A stretch of DNA of 64,000 bases from Mytilus edulis (taxonomy: Eukaryota; Mollusca; Bivalvia; Mytilida; Mytilidae): NCBI RefSeq assembly GCF_963676685.1, contig NC_092346.1, forward strand, positions 32,501,133 to 32,565,132, in the 5' to 3' direction. Under the pieces are notes generated by a model. It was not told where the DNA came from. It ran no database searches and saw nothing but the letters and a program-made list of their open reading frames with translations. Shown piece by piece: positions 21,971 through 32,160 of this stretch. How positions within the stretch are numbered: the stretch's first letter is position 1; every line of letters starts with the position of its first letter. Position numbers and translations under genes: made by a program.

Positions 21971-22580
21971 ATACTATGAGAAATATTTGTGTGTTATTAG
22001 TTTATAGTTATTCTACAAACGTCAATAGAATAGTACATTGGCTTTGTCCATCTTATTGTTGAGAAGTGTGCATTGGGTAAATGCACAATTTTCCATAAAC
22101 AAATGTACAGAATATTTTATTAAAATTTTCATGAGAAAACATAGCATTTTGTTTCTCAGAAGTTTGAATGGACATTTATGCTTTGAAAAGTATCAGGAAA
22201 GGGGTGTGTTTATCAGTGTGCAGAATTTGGAGTGTAACGGGATACTTAAATTTGCTTCACTGTTTCCCTGCCAAGCACAGGGCAGTAAGAAATAAAAGAA
22301 AAGACTGTTTTGAAACTACACCACTATATATAGGTGTGATGACTTCTTCCTATGGACTGTTATCCTGTTAACTAGCATTGCAGCAGTATAGTAGGGAACA
22401 GGTTTCAAACTCATATTGCTATAACACATTCTTGTCCTGAATATGCATTTAATAATTGTCTTTTGATGTTTAATGTCCATTCATCCATATTAATTTATTT
22501 TGTGTGAATTTTTGGATTGATATGGCTCTCTTAGAGTTAGTATGCAAATTACTTTTAAGAGAATATATATGTTTTTGTAG

Positions 22581-22741
22581 GTCATAGTGTCCATGGTAGT
22601 ACAGTGTATGCTGGGATAGATACAGCAAGTGGAGAATTAGTAGCTATATCCGAATGGGTTTTAAAGTGGCGCCATATAAAACAGAAGAGAACTCAAAGAG
22701 TTGATTATGAAGATAAGGAGGGTGCTACTTACTTAAAACAG
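22581..22741 (+). CDS. EIF2AK4: GCN2 copy A, pseudokinase exon (called exon 6 here)
   Basis: Acceptor TTTTTGTAG|GT and donor CAG|GTACAT enclose 161 bases: two bases completing Gly, then 53 codons including HSVHGSTVYAGIDTASGELV and AISEWVLKWRHIKQKRTQRV. The glycine-containing loop, ASGELVAISEW strand and charged insertion match the N-lobe of the GCN2 pseudokinase domain (human VYNALETATGGFVLLYEWVL). Phase agrees with exons 5 and 7. Confidence 0.85.
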
Positions 22742-23099
22742 GTACATTAATGAAATGAGTTAAAAAATGTAATTGGTCAATGTCATTGAGAAGACAACTC
22801 AGAAATGGGAAAATACTTAGAGATTAATAAGAAAACTTATAGGACAACATGCCTTCAAGCTCTAGGTAGAATTTTTCTTATGCTGCAATTTTGTCATGGA
22901 CATTCATCCGCGTTTCACCTATGTCAATTTGTTTTAAAATTATAGGCAATGATTTTGATTTAACCGACTAATGATCAAGTAGTGGGTGTTAGCTGCAGGA
23001 TAAAATCAACGTATGTGCATTTTTGAAAATGTAAAATGTTCTCGCTACAAAACAGGAGAAAAGTTTTTATATTTTTATTTTTATATTGTCCAACAATAA

Positions 23100-23260
23100 A
23101 CATGTATTGTATATATACCAGCTGAAGGATGCCTCCGGGTGTGGGAGTTTCTTGCTGCATTGAAGACCTATTAGTGACCTTCTGCTGTTGTCTGTTCTAT
23201 CGTCTGGTTGTTGTCTCTTTGACACATTCCCCAGTTTCATTCTCAATTTTATGTCTCACT
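23100..23260 (+). repeat. Interspersed repeat (GTTGTCTCTTTGACACATTC type)
   Basis: Contains GTTGTTGTCTCTTTGACACA and TTCCCCAGTTTCATTCTCAA. Related pieces occur reversed at about 1799-1895 and 23395-23470, and forward at 36990-37080 and 41070-41185. No protein is encoded and ends are not resolved. Confidence 0.5.
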
Positions 23261-23866
23261 TGTGACCAATTTACATTTAAAAATCAGAGTTATTTCCCTT
23301 TGAATATATATTTTATTTTGTCTTTGCATATCTTTTGTGCAGTTGTAGGTAATTTTGTATGAATGTAATTTTTTACATTTGAATAAAAAGAAATGTGGGT
23401 ATATGTAAATGAGACAACAACCCAATGACATAAATAACCAGAAAGAATAGAGAAAATGAAAACTAAAGAGACTTTAGAAAATTCAGAGAATAAAGGCATA
23501 GAAACAAACAACTTTCCACAAGGCCCCAGATAGAAGATTTAAGATTAAGCAATGACAATGAAACTCAGTAAGGGTGAACTCAGGGGCTGTAAAAGGGTAG
23601 GCAAGTTCTTGTTACAATAGTGACACCAAAAGGTGTGGATAAATTGGTGTTTTATGTGATGTCATGTATTTTGTTGATGATTATCCACCTTATCCCTCTT
23701 TTTACATTATAACAAGGCAGACATGTCTAAAAATTGAATTTATGAGAGAAAATAGCTAACGATCTTAAGAAAAAGTGAGTGTTTTATGATGTCCAAAGTT
23801 CAAGTATTGCAGATGTCAAATTGGCAATACAAATTTGGTATTAAAGTTATTACTTTTTTATTCCAG

Positions 23867-23977
23867 ATTACAAGCATTGAACAAGAAATACACAGCTTGA
23901 TTCGATTACGACATAAAAATCTTATTCACTACTTAGCTATTAAATATATACAGGAAGCTGGGAAATGTACAGTTTAT
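23867..23977 (+). CDS. EIF2AK4: GCN2 copy A, pseudokinase exon (called exon 7 here), last one seen
   Basis: Acceptor TTTTTATTCCAG|ATT and donor TAT|GTAAGT enclose 37 codons, ITSIEQEIHSLIRLRHKNLI then HYLAIKYIQEAGKCTVY. EIHSLIRLRHKNLIHYLAI is the alpha-C helix/HPNVV-like segment of the pseudokinase domain (human EFNSLVKLSHPNVVRYLAM). No later pseudokinase, kinase, HisRS-like or C-terminal exon is recognisable before the minus-strand gene at 27312 or further downstream to 53300. Copy A therefore looks truncated, unless a very long intron separates it from exons elsewhere. Confidence 0.83.
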
Positions 23978-25297
23978 GTAAGTTAATATAAATAAAGATT
24001 TTAGCAATTTTTTGAGAAAAATTCATAAATGTCAGAATTTTTGTTGAATATAAATTGTAACAGAACAATGTTAGAGATGGGACTCATTGGGGTCAAATCG
24101 TAATGCGGGCTTGGTTGAATTTTTAACACATAAAAAAATCAAATGATTAAGCCTGAAAATGGGAAACGAAGACAGCCAGGACATGGGTAATTACATGTGC
24201 TATTTTGGCAATGAGAAGCGGGATACAGGATTCTCACTAAATAAGCGGGATACAGGATCAGACCCCCAATGAGACCTCCTTAGAGATCCTCGTTTCTAGT
24301 GTAGATAAGAAGCAGATTCAGTATTTTCATATGTGCCACAGGAAATCCTGATCTATATGATTAGAATTGCTGCTTGTTAATCTCAATTATACTGCTAATA
24401 AGTATTTAGATGAACCTGTTATTAACTTGTAAAATCAGTTCAGCAGAATATGGAAAGTATACAAGTGGAATGTACATATGATACCCTTGAAATGCACTGT
24501 TCCTGTCAAATGCCAAACACAACAATTTTTATGTCCCATTTTTATGACCCATTTTTATGCCCCATTTATTATTCCCAGATTATGGGCATTATGTTTTCTG
24601 ATCAGTGGGTCTGTTTGTCTGTCCTTTCGTCTATCCATTCGTTAGTTGGTCCTGCTTTAGGTTAAAGTTTTTGGCCTCAAGTTTGTGCATCAGCTCATTT
24701 TTGTTGGACTTTTTGGCGCCTGGAGTCTGGGCCTCTGTTTCTTTTCCGTGTCTCATATTCATTTTTTGAAGCCTTGAGTCTGGGTGTCAGATCATTTTTC
24801 ATGAATCATTTCAAAGCAAAGCTTTTTGAAATTGTCCAGTACAATTCATCTCAATCTGATCACTTATGCCTACATTTTACAGTTGCCTCAGTCGTTCGAT
24901 GTAACATGCCCAAATAAACTACTTGAGACCATGAATATCATTTCATGTATCACAAACTCAGTTTTCTTTTGATTGTCAAATTTTTAGAAACATTCAGGAT
25001 GAGATTCATTATATTTTGTATATTTGTTATTGTGTAGCCTGACATCAAATCTAGCAACCTATAGAAATGAACTGACATTTTCTCTTATGTTAGTTTGATA
25101 TCTATCAGTTATACAGTATATGAAGACTCTAAGCATGTTGTTATTTATTATGAATAAATGATATACTGGTAAGACACTTTTATGCTCCCACACTTGATCA
25201 TTCTGTTATACAGTAAGTTTAGAATGTAATGTTTACATTTATCAATGTAAATCTTTGTCAGTTAACTGTTTCCTTCAGCAATTTTTTATAGTTAGTT
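23978..25297. other. Intron-like or intergenic sequence with a family D fragment
   Basis: No exon is recognised. A truncated family D copy lies at 24557-24690 (ATGCCCCATTTATTATTCCC, TTTGTCTGTCCTTTCGTC, CCTGCTTTAGGTTAAAGTTT). The rest is AT-rich and unremarkable. Confidence 0.45.
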
Positions 25298-25528
25298 TTC
25301 AGTCTCAGTGGATGAGTAGTTCATCTACACTAGCCTGTCAACATTGAGGTTTTGAGTTTCAACTCAATTTGGCAAGGTGCTTTTGACTCAGATTTCAATT
25401 GACTAGAATGGATTTTGCCTGCTTTAGGTTGGTGGGTCTCTGTTGTTACTTGTGTTTTCTTTACCAATATAACTAATCATTGTCAGAAAAGTGATGTTAG
25501 ACACCAACAATCAATCAATCAATTAAAT
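25298..25528 (+). mobile_element. tRNA-derived SINE (V-SINE/RUDI-like)
   Basis: A tRNA-like head has an A-box-like CAGTGGATGAGTAGTTCATC at about 25305 and a B-box-like GAGGTTTTGAGTTTCAACTC at about 25346. A central block follows (GGTGGGTCTCTGTTGTTACT...TTTACCAATATAAC), and the tail is a run of CAATCAAT. This order fits the V-SINE/RUDI type reported from molluscs; the exact family is not certain. Not a functional tRNA: the cloverleaf is degenerate. Confidence 0.6.
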
Positions 25529-25965
25529 AACCAGTAATTGGTCGTTAGGATGGTGGGGCTCTATTGGTACTCCTACTTTCTCCACCAATAAACTGGACAC
25601 TAAACAGAGCAAAAGGTGAAAGTTGTGTTAAACCCCAACAGTCAATCAATCAAGCAACCAGTAATTAAGTGGATATTTAGGGTCCCTGTTGGTACTCCTG
25701 CTGCCTCAAGTATTAAAACTGATTACTTAATATAACCAAAGGTGAAAGTTGTGTTAAACCCCAACAATCAATCAATCAAGCAACCAGTAATTTGACAGAT
25801 TTTTGGTTGGTCTCTGTTTGTGCTTTTTCACCAATAAAACTGATTACAAGTGTGAAGGTGGTGTTAAACGCCAACAATTAATCAATCAAGCAACCAGTAA
25901 TTGGGCATATTTTTCAGGGATATCTGTTGATACTCCTGCTTCCTCCACAAATAAAATCAATCAAT
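25529..25965 (+). repeat. Tandem reiterations of the SINE 3' half
   Basis: Four diverged units of about 110-125 bp, each with GGTACTCCTGCTTCCTCCAC-like sequence, AATAAAACTGATTAC, GGTGAAAGTTGTGTTAAACC and CAATCAATCAATCAAG. They repeat only the central domain and tail, not the tRNA-like head. Confidence 0.65.
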
Positions 25966-26008
25966 TGATCAATATGAACTTTCATTTCTACCTGTGATAA
26001 CTGATTAA

Positions 26009-26566
26009 GGGGGCTCGCGGGTATAAACCAAATTTTTTCCTTATATAGGATTTCCCTATATTTTTCTATAAATGAACTTCATCTTATACTTAATAGAAAT
26101 ATAGAATAAAAACATGGGGTCACCGGACATTTATTCTCACAATCTGCCTTCGAGAGAAGCATACATTTTTGTAAAATTACTTTTTTCTGTTGAACTAATA
26201 GGAGAAATAAAGATAATATCGAAATAAAAAAAGAACGTAATTACAGAAATCACCCAAATTTTACAATAGAGTAGTTTAAGTACAGCTTATTTAAAAAAAA
26301 ATAATAAAAAAATATAGGTCACCGATGAGTTAAAAAAGAGATTTCAATTTTTAATGTAAAAAAATGGCATTTTTGCACCAAAGGGAGATAATTTGGAGCT
26401 TTTTCGATGATAAATATATTTTGAAAGTCATCTGGGGTCAAAACGAATTAAATTTTTGGAATGATTTTAGCTGTTTAATAAAGTAACAACTAATAAAGTA
26501 AAAAAAAAAATAGTAATGCAAAAAAATAAAAAAAATATTCTGAATTTTTTATAACCACGAGCCTCC
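26009..26566 (+). mobile_element. TTAA-flanked MITE (GGGGGCTCGCGGG termini), complete
   Basis: Termini GGGGGCTCGCGGGTATAAA and TTTATAACCACGAGCCTCC (about 19 bp, imperfect inverted repeats) are each flanked by TTAA (26005-26008, 26567-26570). It interrupts one unit of a tandem repeat (25970-26004 with 26571-26750, units containing GATCAATATGAACTTTCATT); the uninterrupted next unit has a single TTAA at the site. No coding capacity in 558 bp. The copy at 1-370 is the same family. A piggyBac-type mobiliser is inferred. Confidence 0.75.
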
Positions 26567-26570
26567 TTAA

Positions 26571-26760
26571 CAAATAATTAACTCATCAATCAACAAATCA
26601 ATCAATCAATTGATCAATATGAACTTTCATTTCTACTTGTGATAACGGCTTAATGATTAATCCACTTATCAATCAACAAATCATTCAATCAATTGATCAA
26701 TATAAACTTTCATTTCTAACTTTGATAACTGGGTAACGATAAACCAACCAACCAATATTT
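26571..26760 (+). repeat. Tandem repeat with CAATCAATTGATCAATATGA
   Basis: Two units of about 80-85 bp (ATCAATCAACAAATCAATCA, CAATATGAACTTTCATTTCT, GTGATAACGGCTTAATG) continuing the unit interrupted by the MITE at 26009-26566. From 26760 to 27311 there is AT-rich sequence; TTTATT at 27096-27101 could serve as the polyadenylation signal of the minus-strand gene. Confidence 0.55.
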
Positions 26761-27311
26761 AGAAAATATCTTCACATCTTGTTGGATGTTGGAACATCCA
26801 ACAAAATGCAATCACCAACAGATCAACCTACCAAAAATGTATGTTAGTAAAGGGGGAGACTTCCATTGACAATTATTTCGACAATTGACTTTATTTTTTG
26901 ATAGGGTTAATAATAATAATTCTGGTATATTCACTTATCATTGAAGACTGTTTGTTGATGCATATATTTCTCTTGTTTAGATCTCTTTTTTTTTGTGTTT
27001 AAGTTGCTGTCTTATTGTCAATACACTATGTCTACTTTTATACATATTTGTCAGATATCAAACTAAAAATAATTTCACTATTAATTAAGGTAATTTTTAT
27101 TATGATCTTTGGCTTTAGTTGGGATCCATGGTATGCTTAAAAAGTAACATTTTGAATAAAAAGGAAAATAACTGTTATACAAGATATTGGTCTAATCAGT
27201 TCTGGTAAGTTCACTCGTAAGCTGTAACTCCAGTTGTCATATGCAAATGACATGAATATTGTTTGCCTTATACTATTTCACATATTTCTTTTTCATTAAA
27301 GTTTGAATGTT

Positions 27312-28997
27312 TTAGAATCCTTCAATGTTTATTACATATAGCTTTGCATCATTAGCTTCATCACCTACAACCTTAGTACATCCAATATAAAGTTGTCCAG
27401 TTGTGTTGAAGGCAAGAGAATGAGGACGTTCTATTCCTATGTCATTTGTATTGAAATATGAAATCAAGTGGCCATTGTCATTGAGGATGTGTAAGATTGG
27501 AATATTCAGACCTTTCACAACAACATTGTCACTTGGTGTTGACACAATGTGTGCTGGTTTGAATGGTTTACTCTTATTGATGGTTGGATGACCTGTATAC
27601 TGGTTTATAATATGTCCTTCTTGTCCTAAGACCACTACTTTACCTCTAGCATCATCTGAAATCCTATCCACTACATGTATATTTCCATTACATGTAGTGG
27701 TTATATACTTAGGGATATTAAATAAAGGTTGATTATGTTTATCATGTTCATATACAGTTTCCTTGTCTCCTTTCTTGTTCATTATAATCACAGCACTTCT
27801 TTTTAGATTATTATAAGCTCCTACTATAAGTTTATTGTCACTGATAACATGGATAGCAATGGGAAGTAAAGGTGATACATCATACACAGAATCAGTCAGT
27901 TCACCGCTACTGCTGATTTGTTGTAACCTTGTTTCCCCCAAAACACACAGAAGGAGTTGATTAGATGGAGTAACTGCCATTCCATACACTTTAATGTTGA
28001 ATTCAGACATCACCTTCAGATTGGTTCCTTCAAGTTTTACTCTCTGTAATATTCCAAGTTGACCAGATTTTATCCAAATTGACTGGTCAAGGCATGTATT
28101 TACAGATCCTATTGTATCAAGTTCAGTTTGATATGTATTATTGATGACTAGGGAGATGTTTATTTCTGCTGACAAGTTTCCATCATCTTGTAGTGATCCA
28201 ATGTTTGATTGGTTAATATTCCCTGGAACAAATTTCTGTGAAGAAGCATAGCTAGGCCGGGTTCGTGGTTCTTGGGTTTCAGTGAATTTCTCTATCTTCT
28301 TGACCTCTTTGAAAAATTCAGAGGCATTGGAAATGTCAATACAGTCCTGGACTTCAGTGATTTTGTCATCCATCTGGTTTGTGAATGATGATATAGCGTT
28401 AAGATCTGATTTGACTGATAATAAAACAGTTTCGTGATTCTGTTCCAGTTTATTTTTGAGTTCTTTAAAATATTGTTCTACTTGCTCTTTTATAGTTTTC
28501 TCATGCTTAAGAATATCTTGTCTTACTTTTGAATACTTTGAATTTTCGGCTGACACTAGTTTATTGAGCTCATCGTTCTTCATGTTGATTTTAGAATTAC
28601 TCTTCTGCATTTTACTTTGTTCTTTTTTAAGTCTTTCTACTTTGATGTTGTATGCATCACTAATTTCAATTAAATCATGCTTCATATGAACTTTAGCAAC
28701 ACAGGTTGGACACACTAGGATCTCACACATATTACAGTAAAGACATGATGATTGTCCAGCATGTTCATCACATTTAATATTGGTAAAATCCAGTTCTTCA
28801 GTATGCAATCCAATCTCTTCTCTACTGATGATCTTATGATCAAGTGCATTTTTGAATTGGGAATGTACATTTTCCTTGCAATGAGCACACATCATAATAC
28901 TGCAGTCCATGCATTTCCACTGAATTGGTCTATCTGTTTTACATAATTTACAATTAACAGGAACTTGACCTCCCCCAAACGGCTGAGAGGAAGCCAT
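27312..28997 (-). CDS. RING-less double-B-box (TRIM-like) protein with C-terminal propeller-like region
   Basis: A 561-codon uninterrupted frame. Residues 16-54 form a B-box1-like zinc site (CKLC, WKCMDC, MCAHC, H45, H54). Residues 76-107 form a B-box2 with all expected ligands (C76, H79, C88, C91, C96, C99, H104, H107). About 115-225 is Lys/Glu-rich coiled coil. From about 280 the protein has repeated beta-rich units (QLLLCVLGETRLQQI, NGNIHVVDRISDD, GQLYIGCTKVVGD) like the NHL/beta-propeller tails of the large bivalve B-box families. There is no RING finger, so it is probably not an E3 ligase by itself; oligomerising or innate-immune roles are family-level speculation. It lies antisense downstream of GCN2 copy A. 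Being intronless suggests either the usual single coding exon of this family or a retrocopy. Confidence 0.85.
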   Translation of the reverse strand: MASSQPFGGGQVPVNCKLCKTDRPIQWKCMDCSIMMCAHCKENVHSQFKNALDHKIISREEIGLHTEELDFTNIKCDEHAGQSSCLYCNMCEILVCPTCVAKVHMKHDLIEISDAYNIKVERLKKEQSKMQKSNSKINMKNDELNKLVSAENSKYSKVRQDILKHEKTIKEQVEQYFKELKNKLEQNHETVLLSVKSDLNAISSFTNQMDDKITEVQDCIDISNASEFFKEVKKIEKFTETQEPRTRPSYASSQKFVPGNINQSNIGSLQDDGNLSAEINISLVINNTYQTELDTIGSVNTCLDQSIWIKSGQLGILQRVKLEGTNLKVMSEFNIKVYGMAVTPSNQLLLCVLGETRLQQISSSGELTDSVYDVSPLLPIAIHVISDNKLIVGAYNNLKRSAVIIMNKKGDKETVYEHDKHNQPLFNIPKYITTTCNGNIHVVDRISDDARGKVVVLGQEGHIINQYTGHPTINKSKPFKPAHIVSTPSDNVVVKGLNIPILHILNDNGHLISYFNTNDIGIERPHSLAFNTTGQLYIGCTKVVGDEANDAKLYVINIEGF

Positions 28998-29744
28998 ATT
29001 TGTCAGGTGTGTCCCAGGTATTTCACTTCCTTGTTTGATCTATTTTTAAGTTGTTATGATCAATAAGTTAAATACCCTTGTACTTAGTGAATATATACTG
29101 AAACAGGATAACAGTGAACAAATAATTTATCGCTTGTGTAAATTTAAATACCATGATTGAGAAGACCATAAATATTATATTTCACATGCCTACAATAATT
29201 TACAACTAATTAGGTTACCTTAACTGACTGTCCCTAAGATAATCTACTTATTTTTTTAGTCTGTTTGACTGTTAGTCTTTCTGTTTATCAATGCATCCAT
29301 CCATTCCAAATCAAGTTAAAAAATGATGTGAACTTTAAAAAAATTATGGTTTTCACCCATATATTACAGATCACTAATCAGGTTAAAGTTTTGTTTAGGG
29401 TAGTTTCCAATAAAGTTGTAGTCATGTGACTTGTCAACTTGAAACTTAAAAAATCAACACAAAATAAATTAGGGTTTTGAACCAGATTTCACGGTTTACT
29501 GAATGTGGAAATGTGATAGTATGAGCGGGGCAATGAGACAGATGGACACATATTCTTGTTTAGACTACTTTCTTTTCTGTCCATTTTGGTTTGATCTGCC
29601 CTTCAATGTTTGGATTAGGTTTCAGACTTTAAAATTGTTTGGCTTCCTGGTCCAACAGTACTGAAAAGACTCTTTTACGAGATGCAGTCAAAATTTGAAC
29701 CATTAATGCTATTATGGTTGAAGATGCTAACAGTATCTAACGTC
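28998..29744. other. Upstream region of the B-box gene with a family D 3' fragment
   Basis: No gene. 29385-29562 is the 3' part of a family D element (GGTTAAAGTTTTGTTTAGGG, GTATGAGCGGGGCA, ACACATATTCTTGTTT). 28998-29250 may contain the promoter of the minus-strand B-box gene, but no motif stands out. Confidence 0.45.
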
Positions 29745-31525
29745 AGTTATCAAAGTTGTCCGTATCTACTGTAGTGTTATCAGAGTTGTCAGTATCTAAC
29801 GTCTTGATATCAAAGTTGTCCGTATCTACTGTAGTGTTATCAGAGTTGTCAGTATATAGCGTCATGATATCAAAGTCGTCAGTATCTACTGTAGTGTTAT
29901 CAGAGTCGTTTTTATCTAACGTCATGATAACAAAGTTCTCCGTATCTACTATACACAAAGTGTTATCAGAGTTGTTAGTATCTACTGTAGTGTTATCAGA
30001 GTCGTCAGTATCTACTGTAGTGTTATCTGAGTTGTCAGTATCTAAAGTCATGATATCAAAGTTCTCCGTATCTACTATACACAAAGTGTTATCAGAGTTG
30101 TTAGTATCTACTGTAGTGTTATCAGAGTCGTCAGTATCTACTGTAGTGTTATCAGAGTTGTTTGTATCTAAAGTCATGATATCAAAGTTGTCCGTACCTA
30201 CTGTATTGTTATCAAAGTTGTCAGTATCTACTGCAGTGTTATCCGCATTGTAAGTATCCACTGTAGTCTTATTAGAATTGTCAGTATCCACTGTTGTGTT
30301 ATCAGAGTTGTCAGTATCCACTGTAATCTTATCAGAGTTGTCAGTATCCACTGTAATTTTATCAAGAGTTGTCAGTATCCACTGTAATGTTATCAAAGTT
30401 GTCAGTATCCACTGTAATGTTATCAGAGTTGCCAGTTTCCACTGTAATGTTATCAGAGTTGTCAGTTTCCACTGTTGTGTTATCAGAGTTGTCAGTATCC
30501 ACTGTAATGTTATCAGAGTTATCAGTTTCCACTCTAATGTTATCAGAGTTGTCAGTTGCCACTGTAATGTTATCAGAGTTGTCAGTATCCACTGTAATGT
30601 TATCAGAGTTGCCAGTTTCCACTCTAATGTTATCAGAGTTGTCAGTTTCCATTGTTGTGTTATCAGAGTTGTCAGTATCCACTGTAATGTTATCAGAGTT
30701 GTCAGAGTCCACTGTAATGTTTTCAGAGTTGTCAGTTTCCACTGTAATGTTATCAGAGTTGTCTGTTTCCCCTGTAATGTTATCAGAGTTGTCTGTTTCC
30801 CCTGTAATGTTATCAGAGTGGTCAGTTTCCCCTCTTATGTTATCAGAGTTGTCAGTTTCCACTCTTATGTTATCAGAGTTGTCAGTATCCATGGTAGTGG
30901 TCTCAGAGTTTTGAGTATCTACTGTAGTGTTATCAGGGTTGTCAGTATCCACTATAGAGTTATCAGATTTGTCAGTATCAACTATAGTATTATTAGAAAT
31001 TTAAGAAACTGCCGTGTAATCAAAGTTGTCAGTATCCAGTAATATGTTATCAAAGTTGTCAGAATCCATTGTGGTGTTATCAGAGTTGTCAGAATCCACT
31101 GTAGTGTTATCAAAGTTGTCAGAATCCACTGTAGTGTTATCAAAGTTGTCATCATCCACTGTAGTGTTATCAGAGTTGTCAGCATCCACTGTAGTGTTAT
31201 CAAAGTTGTCATAATCCACTGTAGTGTTATCAGAGTTGTCAGAATCCACTGTAGTGTTATCAAAGTTGTCAGAATGCACTGTAGTGTTATCAAAGTTGTC
31301 AAAATCCACTGTAGTGTTATCAAAGTTGTCATCATCCACTGTAGTGTTATCAAAGTTGTCATCATCCACTGTAGTGTTATCAAAGTTGTCAGAATCCACT
31401 GTAGTGTTATCAAAGTTGTCAGAATGCACTGTAATGTTATCAGAGTTGTCAGAATCCACTGTAGTGTTATCAAAGTTGTCAGTATCCATTGTAGTATTAA
31501 CAGAGTTTTCAGTTGTTTTTTAATT
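29745..31525. repeat. 30-bp minisatellite, about 59 units, open in several frames
   Basis: Unit consensus GTTATCAGAGTTGTCAGTAT then CCACTGTAGT, about 59 copies with variants; a 126-bp higher-order unit is repeated at 29931 and 30057. Because the period is ten codons, several frames stay open on both strands. The minus strand reads DTDNSDNTTV repeats, each with an Asn-Thr-Thr sequon; the plus strand reads VSTVVLSELS repeats. In the minus reading there is a 1-bp insertion near 30361 and an in-frame stop at about 31001, and no start exon or signal peptide is evident. I treat it as a minisatellite, possibly derived from or still encoding an Asp/Asn-rich repeat protein. Confidence 0.8.
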
Positions 31526-32160
31526 GATATCAGAGTTGTGTCCAGTCATATTATCAGATTTGTCACACGTTAAACCAACTTTTAAGTCTGAACGACTTTC
31601 TAACATGTATATATTTATAGATCAAATATGAATAGCTACAAATAAACTCAAAGTGATTACCATAAAAAATAATAAATGTATCCACAGGTAATATTCGTAG
31701 ATAATCGTGTTCTTTTGTTTTATATTCAGCATTGTTTATCTTGTTATCACAATGAAATAAATCTTATATATTTAATTATTGTATTGCTGTAATATTACAC
31801 ATTTGTAGGTATTAATTTTTGTCATACTAGTATCTTTATTTCGTCTTTTGTGTTATTTTCAGAAATAAAGTCGGTTGTATTTACTTTGTTAGCCAGATCT
31901 GTAATGAGTCAACCAGTTTTTGGTCAGATGTTTTGTTATCGTGTTATTGGGTGATTGTTATTACCTTGATATTTTTTTGAGTAAATGTTAAATCTTCCAA
32001 ACCAGTGTTATTGGCATATTTATCTCTTGTCATCATGATTCGTCACTGTGCTATTATCAGATATCTCGTTCGTCAAAACGTTATTGTTAAAATCATGATT
32101 AGTCGGTTTATAATTGTTAGGATCAATGTGTAATTGACAAAAGTATGTCTGATTTTAAGT
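31526..32160. other. Transition between two minisatellites, no gene
   Basis: AT-rich sequence with scattered degenerate elements of the flanking arrays (TTATCAG, GTGTTATTG, TTGTTAGAATCA). No supported gene. Confidence 0.45.

Noticed and set aside
25300-25370. tRNA gene
   Set aside because: A- and B-box-like motifs are present but the cloverleaf is degenerate and a SINE body and tail follow.
29743-31573. Several overlapping long open frames on both strands
   Set aside because: A 30-bp period keeps multiple frames open. Only one minus-strand frame is discussed as possibly coding, and none is called as a gene.
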